From: Candidatus Dormiibacterota bacterium | GTDB taxonomy: Bacteria; Vulcanimicrobiota; Vulcanimicrobiia; Vulcanimicrobiales; Vulcanimicrobiaceae | Direction: 5' to 3' | Length of the DNA: 64,000 nucleotides | Assembly: GCA_035532835.1 (NCBI GenBank) | Contig: DATKQG010000008.1 | Location: 1 to 64,000, forward strand | Part shown: positions 1 through 6,524 of the stretch, in pieces | How positions within the stretch are numbered: the first letter of the stretch is position 1 | Layout of the letters: each line of letters opens with the position of its first letter | Notes under the pieces: model-generated | What the model was told of the DNA's origin: nothing | The model's database searches: none | The model's input: the letters and a program-made list of their open reading frames with translations, nothing else | Position numbers and translations under genes: made by a program

Positions 1-52
1 CGTCGTCGCTCCCGCCATCCTGGCTCCGCTCCTCCTTCACAGGCCCCGCCAT
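1..52 (-). CDS. Possible 5' end of a divergent gene running off the left edge
   Basis: On the minus strand an ATG at 52 opens a frame that stays open to the window edge (about 17 codons, charged: Lys, Glu and Asp rich). A second ATG in another frame at 18 lies 5 nt after a GGAG. Either would place a divergent gene head-to-head with flgB. The piece is too short to identify, and random opening is possible in such GC-rich sequence. Confidence 0.2.
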   Translation of the reverse strand, partial: MAGPVKEERSQDGGSDD

Positions 53-101
53 AGTGGTGTCGGCTCCCCAGCCCGCCATCGCCCAAGCGCCGAAGCTGCC
101 G

Positions 102-129
102 TAAAGTATCGCGCCGATTGGGCCGATAT
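102..129 (+). promoter_or_regulatory. Sigma28-type promoter of flgB, probably leaderless
   Basis: TAAA at 102-105, 16 nt, then GCCGATAT at 122-129 closely matches the FliA/sigma28 consensus TAAA-N15-GCCGATAA. The flgB ATG begins at 138, only 8 nt beyond the -10 element, and no Shine-Dalgarno lies between. Transcription would therefore start essentially at the start codon. The same geometry recurs at 12291-12327. Confidence 0.6.
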
Positions 130-137
130 CACAAACG

Positions 138-575
138 ATGGCTGATATTAGCGGCATCTCTTTTGGCCAGCCCGTCGATCTGCTTTCAAATGCGATCGCC
201 GGAGCATCCGACGAGCAGAACCAGATCGCGAATAATATCGCGAATGTGAACACGCCGAATTTTCGGCGCTCCGATGTCTCGTTCAAAGAAGCGCTCGCGG
301 AATCGTTGGGCACGCCCGCGCCTACCGATACGCTGGGGTTGAAGACGGATAGCAGCCGGCAGTTTTCGCTCAATGACGGTAAGCCGCCGATGCCGTTCGA
401 TCCGAAGGCGCAGATCGATACCAGCACGCAGATGCGGGTCGATAAGAGCAACGTCGATATCGATCAAGAGATGGCCCGGCTCTCGGTCAATTCGGGATAC
501 GAGCAGGACATGGCGCAACTGCTGACCTCGCAGTACAAGCGTCTGCGCGAAGCCATTCAGGAGCAACCGACCTAA
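138..575 (+). CDS. flgB: Flagellar basal-body rod protein FlgB
   Basis: FlgB is the proximal rod subunit of the periplasmic drive shaft. The 145-residue product has the family's usual length and shows the N-terminal rod motif (ANNIANVNTPNF, about residues 31-42), which forms the coiled-coil packing region shared by axial proteins. It is the first gene of flgB-flgC-fliE and its stop overlaps the flgC start (TAATG). There is no ribosome-binding site upstream; the ATG lies 8 nt after a sigma28-type -10 element, suggesting a leaderless message. Identity is secure. Confidence 0.95.
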   Translation: MADISGISFGQPVDLLSNAIAGASDEQNQIANNIANVNTPNFRRSDVSFKEALAESLGTPAPTDTLGLKTDSSRQFSLNDGKPPMPFDPKAQIDTSTQMRVDKSNVDIDQEMARLSVNSGYEQDMAQLLTSQYKRLREAIQEQPT

Positions 576-1045
576 TGGGATTTTATAGCTCGATCGAGAT
601 CAGCGCGTCCGGGCTCTCCGCGGAGCGGCTCGCGATGGACGTGATCGCCAACAATATCGCCAATGCGAATACGACGCGCACGCCGCAGGGCGGGGCGTTC
701 AAGCGACAGTTGGTGGTGTTCGCTCAGAAGTCCAACGGCACCAATCCCGACGGTTCGCCGATTCCGGCCGGCGCCGACCCGTTCTCGCCGAATGCCGCAG
801 TAAAGCCAAGCGTCAACGGCGTTCAGGCGGTGGGTATCGTGAACGATCCCAGCCCCGATCGCCTGGTGTTCGATCCCGGCAATCCCGAGGCGGATGCGCG
901 TGGGTACGTGCATTATCCCAACGTGCAGATCGTCAAAGAGATGGTTGATATGATGGCTGCGTCGCGGGCCTACGAGGCCAACGTAGCGGCGATTCAAGAG
1001 GCGCGGAGTATGGGCACCGCCGATCTCGCACTGCTGCGTAGCTAA
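575..1045 (+). CDS. flgC: Flagellar basal-body rod protein FlgC
   Basis: FlgC is a proximal rod subunit that assembles after FlgB. The 156-residue protein has the N-terminal axial motif (VIANNIANANTTRT, from about residue 24) and the family's C-terminal helix with the MAASRAYEANVAA signature. It overlaps the flgB stop by 1 nt, so the two are translationally coupled, and fliE follows after 20 nt. Confidence 0.95.
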   Translation: MGFYSSIEISASGLSAERLAMDVIANNIANANTTRTPQGGAFKRQLVVFAQKSNGTNPDGSPIPAGADPFSPNAAVKPSVNGVQAVGIVNDPSPDRLVFDPGNPEADARGYVHYPNVQIVKEMVDMMAASRAYEANVAAIQEARSMGTADLALLRS

Positions 1046-1065
1046 TCGGAGATTTTTGAAGCCGT

Positions 1066-1413
1066 ATGGACATTAACGCTTACAGCAAGGCCATCAGCGC
1101 GGTGACGCCCGGGACCTTTGTGCCCGATATCGGGACGCAGGCGCCGGCGTCGATCCCGTTGCCTTCCGATCAATCAACGGCCGGGGCGGGCGGCGTCTCG
1201 TTCAAGGATACGGTCAAGTCGCTCCTGGACGACGTGAACTCAAAACAGGTGACGGCCGATCAGAAGTCCATGGCGATCGCGACCGGGCAGTCTCACGACA
1301 TGGAGGGGACGGTCAAGGCGGTTGAAGAGGCCTCGCTCTCGATGCAGATGACCCTGGCGATCAGAAATAAGCTTCTGAGCGCCTATACTGAAATTGGGCG
1401 CATGCAGTTCTAA
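1066..1413 (+). CDS. fliE: Flagellar hook-basal body protein FliE
   Basis: FliE joins the MS ring to the rod. The 115-residue protein has the family's C-terminal half, SFKDTVKSLLDDVN followed by helices ending in AIRNKLLSAYTEIGRMQF, typical of FliE. The Pro/Gly-rich N-terminus is less conserved. It closes the flgBC-fliE unit and is followed by a strong hairpin at 1417-1449 and the structured region before flgF. Confidence 0.93.
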   Translation: MDINAYSKAISAVTPGTFVPDIGTQAPASIPLPSDQSTAGAGGVSFKDTVKSLLDDVNSKQVTADQKSMAIATGQSHDMEGTVKAVEEASLSMQMTLAIRNKLLSAYTEIGRMQF

Positions 1414-1416
1414 GGA

Positions 1417-1449
1417 AAAGGGCTCCGGACTAAACTCCCGGGGCCCTTT
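1417..1449 (+). terminator. Hairpin after fliE, possible terminator
   Basis: Arms at 1417-1428 and 1438-1449 form a 12-bp stem with one G-U pair and a 9-nt loop. Only TTT follows, inside the stem, so the U-tract is weak. It may end or attenuate the flgBC-fliE transcript, or form the first helix of the structured leader ahead of flgF. Confidence 0.45.
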
Positions 1450-1467
1450 GCCGACTATTAAGATGTA

Positions 1468-1570
1468 CGCGGCTGGACAACCTTTGCACGAGGTGGGGCC
1501 GCGGCGGAGCCTGACCGATTGATGGCTCCGCAGGAATACTCGGTGATCTCGTGCGGGGGTTTTTGTTTTG
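1468..1570 (+). promoter_or_regulatory. Structured RNA leader of flgF with possible pseudoknot and U-tract
   Basis: Three perfect complementary pairs are visible: CGCGGC (1468-1473) with GCCGCG (1498-1503); GCGGAGCC (1504-1511) with GGCTCCGC (1524-1531), abutting the first stem; and GCACGAG (1486-1492), inside the first loop, with CTCGTGC (1548-1554). All three can coexist as a pseudoknot. The last arm runs into GGGGG and a T-rich tract (1560-1569) that contains the flgF TTG start, so the helix could both hide the ribosome-binding GGGGG and act as a terminator stem. I do not recognise a known riboswitch family. Confidence 0.5.
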
Positions 1571-2377
1571 GTACGTGGCATCTACACGGCAGCGAGCGGA
1601 GCGCTCGTCGCCCAGAGCATGGTCGATAACGTTGCGAATAATCTCGCCAACGTCAATACGAGCGGCTTCAAGCAGACGCTGATGCAAATCGCGTCCGCGG
1701 GCACGCTCAACATCTATCATCTTCAGACCAATCCCGGCCAGACGCCGAACCGCGCGACGCCCGGCGTTTCGAGCGCGACGTATATCGGCCAGCTTGGGAC
1801 CGGCTCGCAGGTGTACGATACACCGGAAAACTTCTCGCAGGGCGCGCTCCAGCGAACGGGCAATCCGCTCGACGTCGCGCTGGCCGGGCCCAACGCGTTC
1901 TTCGCCGTGCAGACGCCGCAAGGCGTCCGGTATACGCGCGACGGACAGTTTTTGCAAGACGCCAACGGAAACCTAACCACGCAAGACGGCCTCTCCGTGC
2001 TCAACGCGCAGGGACGGCCGATCAACCTGCAACCGCAGGGCGCCGGAGCCGACCAGAGCACGATCGCGATTGCCAGCGACGGCACGATTTCGGAGCAAGG
2101 GCGCGTGATAGATCAACTTGCTGTGGTGCAGTTTAACAATCTCGCGGCACTCCGCCCGCAAGGCGACAATCAGTTCGTCGATACGGGGCAGGCGGGGCCG
2201 GCGGCTTCGACCGTCGGCGTGCAGCAGGGCACGCTCGAGAAGAGCAACGGCAACGTGGTGCGATCGATGGTCGATCTCATTACGGCCGAACGGTGGTTCG
2301 ACGCGAACGAGCGCGTGATCAAGAACGAAGACGACGCGACCAACCTTGCGATCACGCAAGTCGGCAAATCGCAGTAA
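1568..2377 (+). CDS. flgF: Flagellar rod/hook-basal body protein, FlgF (FlgG-like)
   Basis: A distal/proximal rod protein of the FlgF/FlgG/FlgE family. The 269-residue product starts with the diagnostic VRGIYTAASGAL, carries the NNLANVNTSGFK motif near residue 26, and ends with a MVDLITAERWFDANERV helix. As the first of two tandem paralogues it is most likely FlgF, with FlgG following after 21 nt. The only in-frame start is TTG at 1568, embedded in the U-tract that ends a structured leader. GGGGG at 1555-1559 is the only plausible ribosome-binding site. Confidence 0.88.
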   Translation: MVRGIYTAASGALVAQSMVDNVANNLANVNTSGFKQTLMQIASAGTLNIYHLQTNPGQTPNRATPGVSSATYIGQLGTGSQVYDTPENFSQGALQRTGNPLDVALAGPNAFFAVQTPQGVRYTRDGQFLQDANGNLTTQDGLSVLNAQGRPINLQPQGAGADQSTIAIASDGTISEQGRVIDQLAVVQFNNLAALRPQGDNQFVDTGQAGPAASTVGVQQGTLEKSNGNVVRSMVDLITAERWFDANERVIKNEDDATNLAITQVGKSQ

Positions 2378-2398
2378 CGACGAGGAGTAAAAACCGAT

Positions 2399-3193
2399 AT
2401 GATGCGAGCACTCTATACTGCGGCTAGCGGCATGGTCGCCCAGCAGTACAACATGGATACCATCTCCAACAACCTAGCCAACGTCGATACGACCGGCTTT
2501 AAGGGCAACCTCGCGCACTTCCAGGATCTGATATATCAGCAGATTCAGGCGCCGGGCTCTCCGATCGGTGCGAGCATCGTTCCGGTCGGGCAGCAAGTCG
2601 GTTTGGGCGTGAAGGTCGGCTCGTCGGAGAAAGAGTTTACGCAAGGCTCGCTCGTGCAGACGGGTAATTCGCTGGACGTTGCGGTCGAAGGCGACGGCTT
2701 CTTTCAGGTGACGATGCCGGACGGTACGACCGCTTACACGCGCGACGGCTCTTTCAAAGAAGATGCCAACGGCGCGATCGTCACGGCGGACGGAAATTTT
2801 CTGCAACCGCAAATCACGATTCCGCAGAACGCTATCTCGGTCGGCATCGGCCCCGACGGCACGGTTACCGCGCAGGTTCCGGGCAGCAGTCAGCCGCAGC
2901 AGCTCGGGCAGATTACGCTGGCGCGGTTCGTCAATAACGCCGGGCTCTCGCCGGTCGGCGGCAACAATCTGTACACGCAGACGGCCGCCAGCGGACCGCC
3001 GGTGGTGACTCAGCCGGGCCTCAACGGTGCCGGGAGCCTCCAAGGCGGTTACCTCGAGAACTCCAACGTGCAAGTCGTCAACGAGATCGTCAACATGATC
3101 GTCGCGCAACGCGCGTACGAAGCGAATTCGAAGTCGATCGGCGCGGCCGACCAAATGCTCTCAACCGCCGTCAATATGTCGCCGTTCCAATAA
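2399..3193 (+). CDS. flgG: Flagellar distal rod protein FlgG
   Basis: FlgG forms the distal rod crossing the P and L rings. The 264-residue protein has the canonical start (MRALYTAASGMVAQQ), the ISNNLANVDTTGFK motif near residue 23, a central domain around GDGFFQVTMPDG, and the C-terminal IVAQRAYEANSK helix that distinguishes axial proteins. AGGAG lies upstream of the ATG. It sits in the flgF-to-csrA unit. Confidence 0.95.
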   Translation: MMRALYTAASGMVAQQYNMDTISNNLANVDTTGFKGNLAHFQDLIYQQIQAPGSPIGASIVPVGQQVGLGVKVGSSEKEFTQGSLVQTGNSLDVAVEGDGFFQVTMPDGTTAYTRDGSFKEDANGAIVTADGNFLQPQITIPQNAISVGIGPDGTVTAQVPGSSQPQQLGQITLARFVNNAGLSPVGGNNLYTQTAASGPPVVTQPGLNGAGSLQGGYLENSNVQVVNEIVNMIVAQRAYEANSKSIGAADQMLSTAVNMSPFQ

Positions 3194-3199
3194 GATGTC

Positions 3200-3925
3200 A
3201 TGATGAAGCGCTCGACGATCGTTCTCGCAGTCCTCGCGTTGCTCGCTCCCATATGGGGCGGGCTCGGCGTGGCGCGCGCGCAGATCGCCGGGACGCAGCG
3301 GGTCAGCGGTACTCGGTTGGCGGCACTCGCCAATCGCGCCGTGCACGGGATCCGCGTCGGTTCGGATGCGACGATCGTCCCGGCCTTCACGGTCGCCGAT
3401 CAGTTGCTCCAAAACGGCAAACTCTCGCTGGTGGTCGGAAGCGCGCTCGTCAATCCGTCGTATATCAACGTGCCGATCGAGCTGGATGTCAACGGGCACT
3501 TCGTGCGCACGATCTTCGTTGGGTATCGCGTGCAGCGATGGGTCGATACGGCCGTGGCGGCGCGGGACTTGGTCCCCGGAACGCTGCTCACCGCCCGCGA
3601 CCTGCGCGTCGCTCGGGTGCCCTTCGACGGGCAGCAGGTCAACGGTACGCGCGTGCTGGTCGGACGGCGGATCCTTTCCGCGTTTCGCGCCGGTCAGCCG
3701 GTCGCGATCGAGGCAACACAGATCAATCAGATCGTGAAGCCCGGTGCCAGCGTGGTCCTCATCGTGCACGATGGTGGGGTCTCGGTCGTGGCCGACGTCG
3801 TCGCTCGCAACGGCGGCGGGCTCGGCGACCAGATCTCGGTCTTCAACCCGCAAACCAATAAAACGCTCTCCGGAACCATCGTCGGGCCGGACCGTGTCGA
3901 ACTCAACTTGGGAGATACACAGTAA
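3200..3925 (+). CDS. flgA: P-ring assembly chaperone FlgA
   Basis: FlgA is the periplasmic chaperone for FlgI polymerisation. An N-terminal signal peptide of about 30 residues ends near ARAQ. The C-terminal half has the SAF-type region (AARDLVPGTLLTARDLR, then FRAGQPVAIEATQIN) followed by the FlgA C-terminal beta domain. Length (241 aa) is normal. Start may be ATG 3200 or 3203. The stop overlaps the flgH start (TAATG). Confidence 0.9.
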   Translation: MMKRSTIVLAVLALLAPIWGGLGVARAQIAGTQRVSGTRLAALANRAVHGIRVGSDATIVPAFTVADQLLQNGKLSLVVGSALVNPSYINVPIELDVNGHFVRTIFVGYRVQRWVDTAVAARDLVPGTLLTARDLRVARVPFDGQQVNGTRVLVGRRILSAFRAGQPVAIEATQINQIVKPGASVVLIVHDGGVSVVADVVARNGGGLGDQISVFNPQTNKTLSGTIVGPDRVELNLGDTQ

Positions 3926-4515
3926 TGCGTACGCTGGTTGCCATGCTCGTCCTCTTCGCTCTGGCTCCGATCGCAGCGAGCGCGGACACGCTCTACGTTG
4001 CTGCGCCGCCTCCGGCCGGGCCGGGCCACCCATTGCGACTGGGGCCCGATCATCGCGCCCAGCAGATCGGTGATTTGGTCTACGTACAGTTCGATTTCAA
4101 CGACGCCAACGCGCATACCAACAACTACAACAGCGCGAAATCATCGGGTATCAACACCACCGGCGGATTCGGAAATTTCAATATCGCGCTGCTCAAGAAT
4201 ACCAGCGGGATCGGCGGATCCAGCCAGACCCAGACGACCCAAAGCGCCACCGGTGCCGACTCCTTCGTTTCGACCATGATGGCCACCGTCACGAACGTGC
4301 TGCCCAGCGGCACGCTCGAAATTGCCGGCGACCAAGGCGTGGTCATCAACGGTCGTCAACAGACCCTTCATATCACGGGGTACGTTCGTCCCGAGGATAT
4401 CGATAATACCGATGCGATTCTGAGTTCGCGGGTCGCCGACGTTCACGCGACGTTCAAGGGCGACGACCAGAAGAACAAAGGCCTGCTCTCGCGGATCTTG
4501 AGCTGGTTGTTTTAG
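3925..4515 (+). CDS. flgH: Flagellar L-ring protein FlgH
   Basis: FlgH forms the outer-membrane bushing around the rod, so its presence implies a diderm envelope. The 196-residue protein shows the FlgH core: QIGDLVYVQF near residue 44, then the beta segments VLPSGTLEIAGDQGVVING and YVRPEDIDNTDAILSSRVADV. Most FlgH proteins are lipoproteins. Here the signal peptide ends in an ASA-type signal peptidase I site and no lipobox Cys follows it. The gene lies between flgA and flgI. Confidence 0.88.
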   Translation: MRTLVAMLVLFALAPIAASADTLYVAAPPPAGPGHPLRLGPDHRAQQIGDLVYVQFDFNDANAHTNNYNSAKSSGINTTGGFGNFNIALLKNTSGIGGSSQTQTTQSATGADSFVSTMMATVTNVLPSGTLEIAGDQGVVINGRQQTLHITGYVRPEDIDNTDAILSSRVADVHATFKGDDQKNKGLLSRILSWLF

Positions 4516-4537
4516 ATGAGAAGAAGCGGTTGATACG

Positions 4538-5686
4538 ATGAAGCCATTATCGAAGCTCTGGATGTTCCTACGCTCCACGACGGCCCTCGCACTAGCGATC
4601 GCCGTGGTGGGCACGCCTGCTTTTGCGCAGACCACCGGCCAGCGAGTGCTGGTGAAAGATATCGCGCACGTACAAGGCGTCACGGGTAACCAACTCGTCG
4701 GCTACGGGATCGTGGTTGGCCTGCAGGGTACCGGAGATTCGACTTCGGTGATCTTCACGAGTCAGACGATTCAGAACGTCCTGCAATCGTTCGGCCTGTC
4801 GGTTTCGCAGCAGGCGGTGCGCACGCGCGACGTCGCCGCGGTGATCGTTACCGCCACGCTGCCGCCGTTCGCGCACTCCGGGGATAACGTCGACGTGGAT
4901 GTCTCCGCGATGGGCGACGCCTCCAGTCTCCAGGGCGGAACGCTGGTCCTCACCGAGTTGCGCGGCGCGAACAATCTCGTGTACGCAACCGCTCAAGGCC
5001 CCGTATCGGTCGGCGGATTCGTCGCCGGCTTTTCGGGCTCGTCGGTCAACAAAAACTATACGGGAGCCGGGCGTATCCCCAATGGCGCAGTCATCGCGCG
5101 AGATATGGTCACGCCGCTCGAGAACCAGCCCAACGGCTTTAATTACGTGCTGACGACCCCCGATTTCAAGACCGCGGCGAACCTCGCCTCACTGCTCAAC
5201 GGCCACTTCGGAGCGACCACGGCGCGCGCGCTCGATGCCGAGACGATCCACGTCAACTTGCCTCCCAGCTATGCCGGGAATCCGGTGCAATTTCTCGCCG
5301 ACGCCTCCAACCTGAGCGTCAGTCAGGACGAGTTGGCGAAAGTCGTCATGAACGAGCGGACCGGGACGATCGTCTTCGGCGGCAACATCAAACTTGCACC
5401 GTGCGCGATCGCGCACGGCGACTTGACCATTACGATTACCACGAACAATCAGGTGGTTCAGCCGAATCCGTTCACCACCAACGGCGGGACGACGGCATTG
5501 CAGCGTAATTCGACCATCGCGGCAACGGAGAAAGGCAAGCAGCTCACGTTCATCGCGGGAGCCGCCACGCTTGCGTCCGTCGTTCGCGCGCTCAACGCGC
5601 TCGGCGTGTCGCCCCGCGATCTGATCGCCATCGTTCAAGCGCTACGTGAATCCGGCTCCTTGCAGGCCGACTTGGAGATGATCTGA
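4538..5686 (+). CDS. flgI: Flagellar P-ring protein FlgI
   Basis: FlgI builds the periplasmic P ring anchored to peptidoglycan. The 382-residue precursor has a signal peptide (hydrophobic stretch to about residue 31, AFAQ site) and the highly conserved VKDIAHVQGVTGNQLVGYG followed by GLQGTGDST. The C-terminal LRALNALGVSPRDLIAIVQAL motif is also typical. Its stop overlaps flgJ (TGATG). Confidence 0.96.
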   Translation: MKPLSKLWMFLRSTTALALAIAVVGTPAFAQTTGQRVLVKDIAHVQGVTGNQLVGYGIVVGLQGTGDSTSVIFTSQTIQNVLQSFGLSVSQQAVRTRDVAAVIVTATLPPFAHSGDNVDVDVSAMGDASSLQGGTLVLTELRGANNLVYATAQGPVSVGGFVAGFSGSSVNKNYTGAGRIPNGAVIARDMVTPLENQPNGFNYVLTTPDFKTAANLASLLNGHFGATTARALDAETIHVNLPPSYAGNPVQFLADASNLSVSQDELAKVVMNERTGTIVFGGNIKLAPCAIAHGDLTITITTNNQVVQPNPFTTNGGTTALQRNSTIAATEKGKQLTFIAGAATLASVVRALNALGVSPRDLIAIVQALRESGSLQADLEMI

Positions 5687-6048
5687 TGACCGACGTGAAT
5701 AAGGTCGGCGCACCTTCCGCGCCCACCGCTCCCGCCGCTGCGCTGACGCCCGAGCAACAGCAAGCGCTCAAGAACCTGCATCAAGCCGCCACGAAGTTCG
5801 AGGGCGTTTTTCTGCAAATGCTGATGAGCGCGATGAACGACACGGTCTCCAAGGATTCCATCTTCGGTAAAGATTCCGCGTCCGAGCAGACGTGGCAAGG
5901 CATGCTCAGCGACGAACGCGCACAGGCTATGGCCAAGAGCGGCGCTTTTGGCCTAGCGCAGCAACTCGAGCAGCAGCTCCGCTCGCAAGTGCTCGGCGAT
6001 GCCGCGCACGAATCCAAGGCACAAGTCGATCGAGGGAATGACCTATGA
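5686..6048 (+). CDS. flgJ: Rod-binding protein, FlgJ N-terminal domain only
   Basis: This 120-residue protein matches only the rod-scaffold half of enterobacterial FlgJ: a KFEGVFLQMLMSAM segment near residue 38 and a terminal AQQLEQQLRSQ helix. The C-terminal muramidase domain is absent, as in many bacteria where a separate enzyme opens the peptidoglycan. No such enzyme is seen in this window. It is coupled on both sides, overlapping flgI and the next gene by 1-4 nt. Confidence 0.85.
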   Translation: MTDVNKVGAPSAPTAPAAALTPEQQQALKNLHQAATKFEGVFLQMLMSAMNDTVSKDSIFGKDSASEQTWQGMLSDERAQAMAKSGAFGLAQQLEQQLRSQVLGDAAHESKAQVDRGNDL

Positions 6049-6524
6049 ACGATTCCTGGGATAGCTTCGCCGGCGCGCTACAAGAAGAAGCCGATGCGCT
6101 CGGACGGGTCGAGGATGCGGCGTTGCGCTTGACGCAGTCGCTGGTGAACAACGACATCGCGAGCATCACCCTTACCGAGCGCGAACTAGACGGGGCGCGC
6201 AGGGCCTACATTACGGCTTCCGGTAAGCGGCGCGGCATGCAAGTCCGCGGTTTTGGGACGATGACGCTGCGTCAAGTCTGCGCGTACGCGCCGCGGCGCC
6301 TTTCGCCCTCGCTCAATCAACGGCTTTCGGAACTCGCGACCCGCTCGATCGGCCTTGGGATCACCAATAACAATAACAAGGCGCTCATCGCTGCCGGATT
6401 GCAGCGCTTGTTCAAGGTTACGGCGGCGCTTCAGCAAGCTGCGAGCGATCAACCGAAGACCTATAAACGACGCGGCTTCATTCCCCCTCCGACCAACAGC
6501 GTCTTAGTGAGTAGTCAAGCATGA
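6045..6524 (+). CDS. flgN: FlgN-like chaperone for hook-associated proteins
   Basis: The 159-residue, largely helical protein lies directly before flgK and flgL, the FlgN position, and its helical layout fits the FlgN family of cytosolic chaperones that keep FlgK/FlgL export-ready. Sequence motifs are weak, so the call relies on context, size and helix content. It overlaps flgJ and flgK by 4 nt each. Confidence 0.7.
   Translation: MNDSWDSFAGALQEEADALGRVEDAALRLTQSLVNNDIASITLTERELDGARRAYITASGKRRGMQVRGFGTMTLRQVCAYAPRRLSPSLNQRLSELATRSIGLGITNNNNKALIAAGLQRLFKVTAALQQAASDQPKTYKRRGFIPPPTNSVLVSSQA

Noticed and set aside
1474-1488. Sigma54-like element TGG...TGC upstream of flgF
   Set aside because: The GG-to-GC distance is one base shorter than the strict sigma54 spacing, and the bases also form part of the proposed RNA stems.
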